Of a stretch of 64,000 bases of DNA, positions 39,801 through 49,822 are shown one piece after another; position 1 is the stretch's first letter, and each line of letters starts with the position of its first letter. Below the pieces are notes generated by a model that saw only the letters and a program-made list of their open reading frames with translations, made no database searches and was not told the DNA's origin. Source of the DNA: Medakamo hakoo (taxonomy: Eukaryota; Chlorophyta; Trebouxiophyceae; Coccomyxaceae); the NCBI GenBank assembly GCA_026636295.1, contig CP089459.1, positions 496,001 to 560,000 of the forward strand. The letters run 5' to 3'. Made by a program: the position numbers and the translations under genes.

Positions 39801-41254
39801 GGACGAATGATGTGGGCGCCCTGAAAGCCGCGCACGTGGGCGTCGCCCTGCTGGCGTCCCGCCCTCCGCCGCCGCCGCGGCGGGAAGGCGCGCGGGCGCC
39901 GCCCGCGTCGCACGCGCCTGGAGAGCCGCCTCCACCCCCACCCCTCCGCGCGGGAGGCCGCATGCTGGCCGAGATGCGGGCGGCCGGCCGGCCCATCGAC
40001 GCGCGCATGGAACGCCTGGCCGGGTGGTTGGACAGGATGGACGCCGCGAACAACCCGGGCGGCGCAGGCGGCGCTGGTGGAGGCGGAGACGAGGGCGACG
40101 GCCCGCCGCTCGTGCGCCCGGGCGACGCGTCGGCCGCCGCGCCCTTCACCGCCAAAGCCGGCGGCGCGGGCGCCGTCGTCTCCGTCATCCGCCAGGGCCG
40201 GGCCACGCTCGTCACCACCGTCCAGATGTTCAAAATCCTGGGCCTGCTGTCCCTGGGCGCGGCGTACGCGCTGAGCGTCCAGTACCTCCAGGGCGTGAAG
40301 CTGGGGGACGGCCAGGCGACGGTCGCGGGCCTGATGTCCGCCGCCCTGTTTTTCATGCTGTCCCAGGCCAAGCCCGCCGAGAGCCTGGCGCCCGTCCGCC
40401 CGCACGGCTCCGTCTTCTGCGCGTACGCCCTGCTGTCGCTGGCGGGTCAGTTTGCGTCGCACCTGGCCCTCCTCGCCTGGTCGTACGGCCACGCGGCCGC
40501 GGGGATGGAAGCCGCGGCCGCCGCGGGTGGCGCGGCCGCCGCCGCCGCGGGACTGGACCCGGCCGCCCTGGCTGCTGCGGTGGCGGAAGACGCGGCGTCT
40601 GTCGGCGCCGACGTGGCGGCCGCGCTCAACGCGACGCTGGCGGCGGCGGGCGTGGCGAATGCCAGTGCTGTCGTCAGCGGTGGCGCGGGCGGGTGGGGCG
40701 ACGGCGGCGCTGCAGCACTCCTCACCAACGCCACGGCGGCCGCCAACGGCACGAGCGCCACCAACGCCACCGCTGCCGCCGTCGCCGCCGCCGCCGCTGC
40801 CCTGACGCCCAAGCTCGCCCTCGCGGCCGCCCGCGCCCCGGACGCGTCCTTCACGCCCAACCTGGTCAACACCGTCTGCTACTTTGTCACGCTCCACCTC
40901 CAGCTGGCGACGTTCGGCGCCAACTACCAGGGCGCGCCGTACTGCACGCCGCTGTCGCAGGCCGGCGCCCTGCGCGGCGTCCTGGTGTACGGCTCCATCG
41001 GCGTGGCGGCGGCGGTGCTGGGCGCGCTGCCCCCGCTGACGGCCGCCCTGAAGCTTGTCCGGGTGCCGTGGCCGCTCGCACCGCGCCTCGTGCTCGCGTT
41101 TGGCCTGAACTTTGGGTTTTGCTGGGCGTGGGAGCGCCTCCTGCGGGCGGCGCTGCCGGCCAAACCGCCGCGCATCGGGCCGGCGCGGGCGGCGGACGGC
41201 CGGGTGGGCGGCGACGGCCGGAGCGAGCGCGGCCGGCGCTTGAAGGATGAGTGA
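36804..41254 (+). CDS. P5A-type ATPase (Spf1/ATP13A1 family)
   Basis: Exons 36804-37039 and 37174-41254 (donor GTGAGG) give 1,438 aa. P-type ATPase landmarks in order: VLTGES (actuator, about residue 371), the P5A hallmark PPELPMEL (about 533), the phosphorylation motif FDKTGTLTSDEM (about 575), VKGAPEAV, MITGDAPLTACHVA, and CGDGTNDVGALKAAHVGVAL (about 950). At least ten hydrophobic segments are visible. P5A-ATPases reside in the ER and extract mis-inserted transmembrane helices. A long Ala-rich luminal or loop insert near residues 1240-1340 contains several NxT/S sequons (NATAAANGTSATNATA). Low-complexity inserts also sit near the nucleotide-binding domain. Confidence 0.93.
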
Positions 41255-41370
41255 GAGGAGGGGAGGGGGGCGGGGTGGAATCATGGAAAAAAAAGAGGGG
41301 GGGTGGTTTTGTCTTTCAACAAGCAAGTGAAGGAAGGAAGAAAAAAAGAATCAAGGGGGGTGCGCACGGC

Positions 41371-41392
41371 TCTCTCTCTCTCTCTCTCTCTC
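41371..41392. repeat. (TC)n simple repeat
   Basis: Eleven TC units between the convergent ends of the P5A-ATPase and TRB genes. Ordinary simple repeat. Confidence 0.9.
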
Positions 41393-41412
41393 CCCGGGTG
41401 TGTGTCTCTCTC

Positions 41413-43345
41413 TCAAGCGCCCGTCGACGACGTGCCGACGGGCCGGACGCCGCCCCCCGGTGCCACCTGCCCGCCCGCGGCCGCCGCCACCGCCATGCCG
41501 CCCGCTGCGTTGGCGACCGCCGCCCGGGCTGCGGCCGCCCAGGATGCCGGGTCACTGCCGTTGGGCATGACGACGGGCGGGACGACGGCCGGAGGAGGCG
41601 GCAGCGGCGCCGTGCGCAGGCCGGGCACCACCAGGGCGGGCGGCGGCGCGACGGCCGGGGCGGTGGCGGTGGCCGCGCCCGCGCCCGCCGGGCCGACGCC
41701 GGCACCTGCCGGCCGGGCGGTGCCCTCCGCGGCCGCGGCGGCTTGCAGGGCCGTCGCCGTCGCCAGCAGGTCGGCCGCGCGCGTGGCCTGGTCGTGGGCG
41801 GCGGCGACGGCGGCCGCGGCGACGAGCGCGGCTTGCGCGATGGCCGCAGCGTCGCCGGCCTTGGGGCGGGGCGGCACGAGGGGGGGCGGCGGGGCGGGGC
41901 GCGCCGCCGCCGCGACAGGCGGCGTGCCACCAGGCCGCGCACTCCCACCCGTCCCCGGCGTGGCCGCCGCCGCCAGGATGGCGGCCGCCGCCGCGGCGAC
42001 GGCCGGCGGCGCGGGCGCGGCCGCCAGGCGCGAGACCAGCCCGCTCAGGCGGTAGTGCGGCGCACCGCCGCGCGCACCGCCGCCGACCACTTCCAACCGA
42101 CCCGCCGCCGCCATGGAGGCCAGCGCAGCCGCAATGGCGGCCCGGCTGGGCGGGGGCGGCGGCGGGGCGGAGGGGTGGGCGGCGGCGCCGGCGGCGCCTT
42201 CGCTGCCGCCCGCCGTGCGCGCGGTGCAGTGCGCGCCAATCCACGCGCTGACCTCCGACGCCGGCGACCCGGCGGGCGAGGCCAGGGAAATGATGGCGGC
42301 GACGATCAAGTCGTCGACGGTGGGGCCGGCGCCCGGTGGAGCGGACGCGGGGCGGGGCGGCACGTCGGCCGGCGGCGGCGGGCGGCGGGGGACGGGGCGT
42401 GCGACGTGCGCCGGCGGCGGTGGAGGGGCCGCGCCCGAGGAGGAGGCGCGCCGGTGCGCCGCCCCCGCCGTCGGCGGGGCCAACCCAAGTGCCGCGGCTT
42501 GCAGCGCTTGCAGCGCGTCCAGGGGGGCGGACGACTCTTCCGCGGCGGCGGGCGCGCGGCGGGGCGGGCGCTTGCGCGCGGCCGCGCGCGCGGGCGGGCG
42601 CGGGCCCGCGGCCGCGGCGACGGAGCCCGGCCCAGGCCCGGCTTCGCCGCCGATGACCAGGCCGGTCGTCGGGTCAATGAACGCGCCGCCACCCGCCGCG
42701 GCGGCGGCGGCGGCCGCGGCCGCGGCGGCAGCCGCCGCCGCGGCGGCGCGGCGGCGGGCGGCCCCCCGCCGCCCGCGCGCCCCCCGCGACGCGTCCATCG
42801 TCAAGTTGCGCCACTTGTCTTTGAGGTCGACGTTGGACCGGGTGGCCAGGACGGGGCCGAAGACGGGGTCTTTTTGGATGACGCGCCACTTGCCGGCGCC
42901 GTACCTGGCGGGTGTGGGGGGGAGTGGGGGTTGGGACGTGGGAGGAGGGTTAGTTGCTTGGGGACGGGGTGGATGGGAGGGGGGAAAAGGCCCTCCCAAC
43001 CTATGCGAGGGAGTGGCTTGCACAGACTCAAAACGAAAACACACTTGTCGACGCCCTGCTTCAAGGCCTGCTCTTCCTCCGCGGACCACCGGTGCTTCGG
43101 TGGTTGGCCGTCACTGTTTTAGGTTTTAGGGTGAAGGGAGGGCAGGTTTGTTTTTTGGTGGGAGTGGAGGAGGGGCGAGGGAATGAGGGTTCGCGCAGCA
43201 GGGGCAACGCGCGCCTCTCACGTGCTGCAACGCGCCCGGCCACCCCCGACAAATTGGGCCGCCGGCTCCGGCCGGGCGCTTCCCTCCCTCCCGAATCCAT
43301 GTCATAAGAAACGCACGGGCCTAAGGCTGCAGCCGCCTCATCCAT
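41413..43345 (-). CDS. TRB / single-Myb-histone telobox-binding protein
   Basis: Exons 43345-43317 (29 nt), 43113-43045 (69 nt) and 42904-41413 give 529 aa with agreeing phases (donors GTGCGT and GTGTGT). The N-terminal Myb domain is assembled across two splice junctions: KHRWSAEEEQALKQGVDK|YGAGKW followed by VLATRSNVDLKDKWRNLTM, the telobox Myb signature. A linker-histone H1/H5-type winged helix follows at about 228-316 (TVDDLIVAAIISLASPAGSP; HYRLSGLVS). The remainder is Ala/Pro-rich. Plant TRB proteins bind telomeric repeats and promoter teloboxes and recruit Polycomb or demethylase complexes. Exon 1 is the least certain part. Two telomere-like repeats abut the first acceptor. Confidence 0.85.
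43117..43131. promoter_or_regulatory. Telomere-like repeats inside TRB intron 1
   Basis: TTTTAGG followed by TTTTAGGG on the + strand, read as CCCTAAAACCTAAAAC on the gene strand, directly touching the 3' splice site AG at 43115-43114. TTTTAGGG is the Chlamydomonas-type telomere unit. The TRB protein family binds such sequences. Confidence 0.6.
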
Positions 43346-43688
43346 GGTGTGGGGACAAGGCGGCAGCGAGGAGAGCGCGGGCGTCAGTGCGGGCGCCGTT
43401 AGGGCGGCTCCTGCTGAGCAGAGCTGCCAACGACCTCCTCGAGAGCGGGCCCCGCCACGTGGCCGCGGCGCGACCGAAAATTGATGCTAAGAAAAGCTTC
43501 ACTCAAATCGAGGAAGCTGCGCGGGATTTGACGCACGGACCCGGCCGCCGTGCGGCCGGAAAAATATCACACCGACGAGCGAAAGTGCGGGCCCGACGTT
43601 GCTGTGTTCGCCGCGGAGTGAAAAGAAAAAAAAACACTCGTTGCCGCACTAGCAAAATCTTGCTGAGAGGCACGCGGAAAAAAAAAAC
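43346..43688. promoter_or_regulatory. Bidirectional promoter, TRB / MIC10
   Basis: 343 bp between divergent starts, more AT-containing than most intergenic DNA here (for example AAAATTGATGCTAAGAAAAGC near 43476-43496 and AAAATATCAC near 43560), ending in an A7 tract right before the MIC10 ATG. No gene or named element is supported. Confidence 0.45.
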
Positions 43689-44304
43689 ATGGCGTCCACG
43701 ACGACCTCCCCCCCGCGCGTCAACGAGCTCAGCGTCGACGACGCGTGGGACCGCCTGCTCGACACCGCGCTCCGCCGCGCCGTCTACGGCGCGGCTGCAG
43801 GCGGCGCGGCCGCGCTCGTGCTCCTGCGTGCGTTTTGTGAATGGGGTTTGGAGGGGCGGCCACGGCGCCGCGGGCTGAACGCCGCACGCCCGCACTCGCC
43901 ACCCGGGTCGACCCTTGAGCCATGCACCTGCCCGGCTTGAAAGTCTGGGCGTGCGGCGCCTCCTGTGACCGCGGCCAGTGCGAACAGCAGCGTCCCTCGG
44001 CGCTCGATCGGTCCTCTCACGACCCGCCGCCCCCTCCCTCCCTCCCATCAAAACGCACAGGCGGCCCGGGCGCGCGCGCCGCCCTGACCACGTTTGGCGC
44101 CGGCTTCGGCCTGGGGTCGGCCTACGCCGACTCCCGGCGAGAGGTGAGGGCGGTGGGCGGGAGGTGGCGTCCCCTCCCACAACCACACCCCGCCCGCCTC
44201 CCTCTCTCCAGCCCTCCCTCCCTCACGCACCCCCTGCTCCCAACCAACACGCTCCACAGCTGCGCACGATCTTCCCGCCCAAGCCGGTGGCTGGCCCCCG
44301 CTGA
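43689..44304 (+). CDS. MIC10: MICOS subunit Mic10
   Basis: Exons 43689-43827, 44061-44143 and 44260-44304 (donors GTGCGT and GTGAGG) give 88 aa, the usual family size. The protein reads VNELSVDDAWDRLLDTALRR, then a first glycine-zipper helix (AVYGAAAGGAAALVLL), a short GGPGARAAL turn, and the second helix with the Mic10 GxGxGxG motif (FGAGFGLGSAYADS). Mic10 forms oligomers in the inner membrane that bend cristae junctions. The tail LRTIFPPKPVAGPR is short. Each helix is encoded by a separate exon, which makes the gene hard to find by open frames alone. Confidence 0.88.
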
Positions 44305-44657
44305 GGGCAGGTGTGTCGGCCGGTGTGTAGGGTGTAAGAGTGGGGGTGTGAGTGAGAGGACACGTGTCATCAGGCCGACGGGCGTTTTTTATCTTTTCTG
44401 AAACCTCTTGTTTCGTGTGTTTTTGTTTTTGCACTGTCTCCCGTCCACACGCACGCACGCCACCCAAGGCCGCGCGGGCGCGCGCGCACCTGGCGCGCGC
44501 CGACGGCACCAAATGAAAAAACAGAAAGGCAAGGCGCCCCCAACCCCCACACACAACGTCCCCCCCCCCTCCCTCCTCCCCCCCCTCTCCCCTTCCACTC
44601 CACGCGCCAAAGTCCATTCCATTCCCCACCCCATCGCACACACGCCCATCCCCCTCT
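44305..44657. other. Intergenic between convergent MIC10 and eIF4G
   Basis: 353 bp of 3' flanks. It contains a TGTAA for MIC10 (44333), a T-rich stretch (about 44385-44430) and long C/T-rich DNA near 44540-44600. No gene supported. Confidence 0.5.
44333..44337 (+). terminator. TGTAA, putative poly(A) signal of MIC10
   Basis: TGTAA lies 29 nt after the MIC10 stop, at the spacing expected for a green-algal polyadenylation signal. Use is inferred. Confidence 0.5.
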
Positions 44658-47402
44658 CTACACGGGCACGCCACCCAGGCCCGCCCCCTGCAAAAACTCG
44701 CCCGCCGACGGCATGTCGCCGTCAAACTCCGGGTCGAAGACGAGGGCCGGGCCCGCGGTCCAGCCCGCGGCGCTGGCGGCGGCCGCCAGCGCGTCGACGC
44801 CGCCCAGCGCGGCCGCGGCCGCCTTCAGCGCGGCGGCCACCAACGCCCGGCGCGGTTCGGCGGACTCGATCGGCTCCACCAGCTCGGACAGGTCGGACAG
44901 CGTCAGGGCGGGGCGCTCCGGCGCGTCCGGCCCCAGGCTGGCGCCGAGGGCGGCGCCGAGCACGCCGCCCAGCAGGCCGGGCGCGCGCGGGACGTCGAGC
45001 GCGAGGTCCTCCAGCCCGCCGACCGGCTTGGTGAGGCCGTCCTTCAGGGCGGCCGGGTGCGTGGCGGCCAGCGGCGCCGCCGACGGCGGGAGGCCGGGCA
45101 GGCCGCCGGCCGCGAGGGCGGCGACCAGGGCGCCGACGGCCGCCGCGGACGCGCCGTCCTGCTCGTCAAACATGCGGTCCAGGCCCGCCTTGACGAGCGC
45201 CGCCCCGAAGTCGGCCGGCGCGCCCGCGCACAGCTCGGACGCCGCCGCGCCCGCTTCCGCCGCGTCCCGGGACGCCAGGTAGTCGGAGAAGACGGACTTG
45301 GCCAGGGAGGCCCGCTGCTCGGGCGTGAAGGCCTTTGGCGCGCCGGCGCCGCCGCCGCCACCGCCGCTTCCCCGCGCGGCCGGCGCAGACGTCGACGCCT
45401 CCGGCACGGGCGTGTAGTCGCCCACCAGCGCGGACGACACCGCCGCGCCGTCGGCAGACGTGGCAGAGCCGCGGGCGCCCGCCACGGCCGCCCACCCGTC
45501 CTCCGCCCCCTTGAAGGCGGGGAAGAGGTCGACCTCCTCCTCTTCCTCGACGCCCAGGCCGCCGCCGCCGCCGCCGCCGGGGGCGGCCGCGGCCAGCGAC
45601 CCGGACGGCAGGGCGGGCAGGGACGCCGCCAGGGCCGGCAGGACCAGGTCCGGCACGGTGACCATGCCCAGCTCGGCGCGCGCTTCCGCCCGCACGTCCT
45701 CCAGCTTGCGCGCTTGCAACCCCGCGCGGCGGGGCACCCAGTCCGACCGGCGCAGGTCCAGGACGTCGCGCACCATGAACCGGGCGCGGGGGGGCAGGGC
45801 CTGCGCCTTGGCCAGGCGTTCCAGGGCGGTGAAGTAGGACGACAGGGCGCCGGGCGACCGGCCGCCGCCCTCCAGCTTCTTGCCCGCGACGGTCAGGACT
45901 TCGCACACGGCCGCGAGCGCGTCCTCGGGCGGCACGTCCGGCCCGGGCCCGCCGCCCGTGGACAGCAGGCTCTGCAGGCACACGTGCACGATGCGTTCCT
46001 GGATGACGCCCTTGACGTACAGCTCGGCGATGAGGCGCATGGTGCCCAGCGTGCGCTGCTTGATGCGGCGGGCGGCCGCCGTGGCCGCGTCCTCGCTGCC
46101 GTCAGACGGGCCGCCGGCCGCGCTCTCCGCCGCCGCCGCCGCCCGGGCCGCCGCCGCCGCCGCCGCCCCGCCCTCAAACTCTTCCTGGCACGTGTTGAGC
46201 AGGATGCGGCGGAAGGCGATGGGCTTGCCGCCCCCCCCGCCGCCCGGCGCCCGGTCGTCCGAGTCGGCCGGGAAGTCGGGGACGGCCGCCGCGAGCGCCT
46301 CGCACAAGTTTGCGTACAGCGACACAAACGTGGGCTGGGCCACCGCGTTCTCGAACAGGCAGGCGATCGTGCCCCGCAGGACCGCCGGCGACGACACCAG
46401 CCGGGCCAGCTGGGCCGACAGGCGGTCGAAGTTGTCGGGCGTCAGCTTGTTGAGGATGCCCTTGACGGACTTGAGCGCGGCCGCGGCCGACTCGGGCGGG
46501 GCGTCGCCGGCCGCGCCGCCGTCGCCGCCGCCGCCGCCGACGGCCGGCGCCCAGGCCGTCCGGCCCACGTCGGCCGCCTTGACGATCTTGGACGGCCCGC
46601 CCTCCGCCCCGGGCGCGGGCGTCGCCGGGCGCGACCCCGTGCCGCCGCCGCCGCCGCCGTCACGCCCGGCGCGCCAGTCCTTGTCGTCGCCGCCGGCGCC
46701 GCCCGGGACGACCGCGCCGACGGCGGCGGCGAGCGCTGCCGCCGCGCCGCCCGTCTCGTCTAGGTTGGTGGCTTCGACCGCGATTTCCGGGATGGCGGCC
46801 AGGATGGCGGGGGCGGCCTTGCACGCCTGTCGTGTGGAAAGGGTTGGAGTGGGGGAGCCCCGAGGGTGAGAGAGCAGCAGGGTGGGCGGTGTCCGCCGAG
46901 AGATCGGCAGGGAGGAAGCCGTCGGGCGCGCCGTCGGCCGGGCTTCCGGCCGGCGCGCTCTCCTTTCGCCGCACTCCTCAATCCACAACTCACCGGCTGG
47001 AAGGCCATGAGCTGGTCGCGCGTGTACTTGACAATCTCGGACGCGGGTTTCTTCTTGCGCTCGACGCGAGCTTCGGCGGCCTGTTTTTTTTTTGTTGCGC
47101 GAGAGAATCGGTCGTGAGTTGTGGCGAAGGTGCGAGTTGTGCGCGATGTGTGACAGGCGCGGCGCTTGCACCGGCGCAAAGATGCGTCTCAGCCACCCGT
47201 GCGTGAAGCGGCGGGATGTGCCAGGCTGTGGCGTGCGTGCGGCGGGGCGTCGTCCGCGCCGATGTCGTCGACGGCTTTTGTGTGCGCACACCTTGGGCTT
47301 CAGAGACGCGCCCGCGCCCGCCGAGAACGACGCAAACGGGTCTCCTCCAGCGCCGCCGCCGGGGCCCAGGATGAGCGGGCGGAGGGAGATGGAGTCGGCC
47401 AT
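44658..47402 (-). CDS. EIF4G: Translation initiation factor eIF4G, iso4G-like size
   Basis: Exons 47402-47292, 47080-46994 and 46826-44658 (all phase 0; donors GTGTGC and GTGAGT) give 788 aa. An N-terminal eIF4E-binding motif YxxxxL-hydrophobic is present at about residue 56 (KYTRDQLMAFQP). The MIF4G domain spans about 184-420 (SVKGILNKLTPDNFDRLSAQ, IACLFENAVAQPTFVSLYA, FRRILLNTCQEEFE, RTLGTMRLIAELYVKGVI). The MA3 domain starts near 580 (AKSVFSDYLASRDAAEAGAA). The overall length and compact N-terminus resemble plant eIF(iso)4G. It scaffolds eIF4E, eIF4A and the 43S complex. Several Gly/Ala inserts lie within and between domains. Confidence 0.9.
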   Translation of the reverse strand: MADSISLRPLILGPGGGAGGDPFASFSAGAGASLKPKVCAHKSRRRHRRGRRPAARTPQPGTSRRFTHGWLRRIFAPVQAPRLSHIAHNSHLRHNSRPILSRNKKKTGRRSSRRAQEETRVRDCQVHARPAHGLPAGELWIEECGERRARRPEARPTARPTASSLPISRRTPPTLLLSHPRGSPTPTLSTRQACKAAPAILAAIPEIAVEATNLDETGGAAAALAAAVGAVVPGGAGGDDKDWRAGRDGGGGGGTGSRPATPAPGAEGGPSKIVKAADVGRTAWAPAVGGGGGDGGAAGDAPPESAAAALKSVKGILNKLTPDNFDRLSAQLARLVSSPAVLRGTIACLFENAVAQPTFVSLYANLCEALAAAVPDFPADSDDRAPGGGGGGKPIAFRRILLNTCQEEFEGGAAAAAAARAAAAAESAAGGPSDGSEDAATAAARRIKQRTLGTMRLIAELYVKGVIQERIVHVCLQSLLSTGGGPGPDVPPEDALAAVCEVLTVAGKKLEGGGRSPGALSSYFTALERLAKAQALPPRARFMVRDVLDLRRSDWVPRRAGLQARKLEDVRAEARAELGMVTVPDLVLPALAASLPALPSGSLAAAAPGGGGGGGLGVEEEEEVDLFPAFKGAEDGWAAVAGARGSATSADGAAVSSALVGDYTPVPEASTSAPAARGSGGGGGGAGAPKAFTPEQRASLAKSVFSDYLASRDAAEAGAAASELCAGAPADFGAALVKAGLDRMFDEQDGASAAAVGALVAALAAGGLPGLPPSAAPLAATHPAALKDGLTKPVGGLEDLALDVPRAPGLLGGVLGAALGASLGPDAPERPALTLSDLSELVEPIESAEPRRALVAAALKAAAAALGGVDALAAAASAAGWTAGPALVFDPEFDGDMPSAGEFLQGAGLGGVPV

Positions 47403-47550
47403 GTTTTTTCGACGGTGCGGCGTGCTCCTCACACGGGCCGGCCAAGGAGAAGGGGAGGAGAGAAAGGGGGTTGTGTCGGACGCGCGTGCACACAGCAGCG
47501 ACCGACACACCTTTCGCGGTCGCGGCGCCCCAGGGGACTCCGCCTCAAAC
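47403..47550. promoter_or_regulatory. Bidirectional promoter, eIF4G / WEE1
   Basis: 148 bp between divergent ATGs of a translation factor and a cell-cycle kinase. Sequence is GC-rich with a T6 tract adjoining the eIF4G start. No named element recognised. Confidence 0.5.
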
Positions 47551-49732
47551 ATGCCGGCCTCCAATAAGCTCACACCCCGGCATGGTGAGGCCGCGTCCAC
47601 GCCGACCACCGTGCTGGGCCTCCGCTTCGACTCCCCCGCCACGGCCGGGTCTGGCGGCGGGCCCACGCCGAGTGGGAGCGGCGCGCCGCTGGCGCGGCGC
47701 CGCGCCGCACGCCTGTCCCTGCTCACGGCCGTCACGCCGCCCGCGACGGCAGGCGCGCCCAGCCCGGCGGCGCCCGAGTCGGCGACGTCGCCCACGCTGC
47801 GCGTGACGCGGGCAAGCGCGGCCGCGGCGGTCGCAGACGCCGACGCCGAGCGGCGCGCCGCCGCTGCGGCCGCCACAACGCGTCCGCCGCCCTCCCGTTT
47901 CGCCCTGGACGCGCGGGCCTGCTCCCTTTCCAGTCTGGAGGAGTCCAAGGTGAGTCGTGCTGTTTGCTGAGGGCGGGAATGAGGGAGGACGAAAGGCTTC
48001 CTTGGGCGAGGCGCGGGGCCCGCCCTTGCGCGAATTCGGACGAGCGCGCGAAAACAGCAGCTGCCGACCACCCACCCACCCACCCACCCACCCACCCCTG
48101 CCCGCCCCCAAAAAACAGGTCCTTGCCACCAACCCGGCCGCCCTCCCACCGCCCGCACGCACGCCGTCCTTGCTCCACCCGGAAACCTTCACCGGGTCTG
48201 CCGCCTTCGCCTTCGAAGCCCGCATCGGGCGGTCGCCCACGTCCGACGTCTGGCGGGCGGTCCACGTCGCGACCGGCACCCCGTACGCGATCAAGACGTC
48301 GTCCCGCCCCCTGGGCGGCCGGGCCGCCCGCGCCGCCGGCCTGACGGAAGCCACCGCGACGGCGGGCCTGCCCCCCCACCCCAACCTGGTGACCGTGCAC
48401 CGGGCCTGGCAGGAGGGCGGCCGCCTGTTCTTGCAGATGGACTTGTGTGGCGGCGGGTCGGTCGGCCGGGCGTTGCGGGCGGTCCAAGCCGCGGCGGCGG
48501 AGGAGGCGGGCGGCGGGGCGGCCGCCCTGCCTGAGGCCGCCGTCTGGCGCGTCGCGGCCGGCGGGTCGGCCGCCCTGGCCGCCCTGGCGGACGGCGGCGT
48601 CGTCCACCTCGACGTCTCGCCCGACAACCTGTACCTGCCGCGCCCCGACGGCCGGGGCCCCGTCCGCCTGGGCGATTTCGGCCTGGCCGTGCGGGTGGCG
48701 GACCTGCAGGCCGGCGCGGCCTGGGAGGAGGGCGACGGTCGGTACGTCGCGCCCGAAGCCCTGGCCGGCGGCGGCAGTGAGGACGGCGCGCGGCCGGCGC
48801 CTCCACCCCACCCCGGCCCGCCCGCCGACGTGTTTTCGTTGGGCGCGGCGCTCTACCATTGCTTGACCGGCGCCCCGCTGCCGCGCGGGGCGGACGCGCC
48901 GCGCGTCGGCCGGGACGGCTGCCTGGCCCTGCCCGACCCCTTGCCCGGCGGGCGCGCCGCCTCGAAACCCCTCGCCCGGCTGCTGGGCGCCATGCTGTCA
49001 CCCGACCCGGCGGCCCGGCCGGCTGCCGCGGCCGTCGCGCAGGCGGCTGGAGCCGTGGTGGCCGCCCAGACGCCCGCAGAAGCGACGGCCGCGGCTGCTG
49101 CTCTGGCCGCAGGCGCGGCACGCCGGCCGTCCTGGGGCGGTGGCGGTGGGGAGGAAGGCGGCGGCCACGGCGGCCCGTTTGGGACGGTGCGCCTGGGCGT
49201 GGCCGAGTCATTCGACCTCGGCGGCGGCGGGAGTGGGGGTGGCGGCGCGGGTGAAGCCGACGCGGAAGCGGCGGCCGCCCTGGCCGACGACGGTGGACCC
49301 GCCTGCCTGCCCGGGTGCGCGAGCCCGGCCCGCCCGCCGCACCGGCGCCGGCGGACGCCGTCCACTGGCTCCGCGCCGCCTTCCCCGCCGCCGGCCGTTT
49401 GCTTTGGACGCGCGCCCGCCCGCCCGGCGCTCACGGGCTTTTTCGCGCCGGGCGCCCCGCTCGGGTCCGGTGCGGGCCGCCTGGCCGCCATCGCGGACCT
49501 GGAGCGCGCCGCGTCCGCCATGTCGATTGACGAGGACGGCCCGCCGGCCCGTGGGCCGTGTGCGGCCGCCGCTGGCGCGGGCGGGCGCCGGGCTGCTGAC
49601 GGCCGCCCGACGACCCGCGGCCGCCCCGCACCGCCGCCGCCGCCCGCCATGTCCTCCTCCGACTCGTTCGAAGTCGCGGCCCCAGGCGAGTTGGCCGCCA
49701 CCGTGCGCGCCCTGAGCATGAGCGTGGAGTGA
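47551..49732 (+). CDS. WEE1: WEE1-family cell-cycle kinase
   Basis: Exons 47551-47949 and 48119-49732 (donor GTGAGT, phase 0) give 670 aa. A disordered N-terminus of about 150 residues leads into NPAALPPPARTPSLLHPETF, then the kinase domain: RIGRSPTSDVWRAVH, ATP-binding Lys in YAIKTSSRPL, HPNLVTVHRAWQEGGRLFLQ, catalytic loop HLDVSPDNLYL (about residue 296), LGDFGLAV (about 318) and the WEE1-type EGDGRYVAPEAL (about 338). WEE1 inhibits CDK by phosphorylating its Tyr15. The catalytic-loop Lys seen in WEE1 (HxDxKP) is Ser here. A tail of about 200 Ala/Pro/Gly-rich residues follows the kinase domain, whereas plant WEE1 normally ends soon after it. Confidence 0.85.
48068..48097. repeat. (CCCA)n simple repeat in WEE1 intron
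   Basis: About seven CCCA units within the polypyrimidine region of the only WEE1 intron, 20 bp before the acceptor. Confidence 0.85.
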
Positions 49733-49822
49733 TGGGGAGGGTGTGTGTGTGTGTGTAGCTTTGGGTTTTGCTCTCTCCTTGCGTTTGTCTACAGTCCGTA
49801 GCGAGCGAGGGATGGTGGTGGG

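Noticed and set aside
37064-41326. Open frame of 1,420 codons antisense to the P5A-ATPase
   Set aside because: Same effect of extreme GC3. The + strand carries the full set of P-type ATPase motifs; the antisense product is Arg/Gly/Gln-rich without any domain.
43117-43131. Chromosome-end or interstitial telomere
   Set aside because: Only two repeat units are present, inside a gene-rich region. Treated as a telobox-like element instead.
48068-48097. CCCA repeat as telomeric or regulatory array
   Set aside because: It is a short simple repeat inside a pyrimidine-rich intron, typical of introns here.
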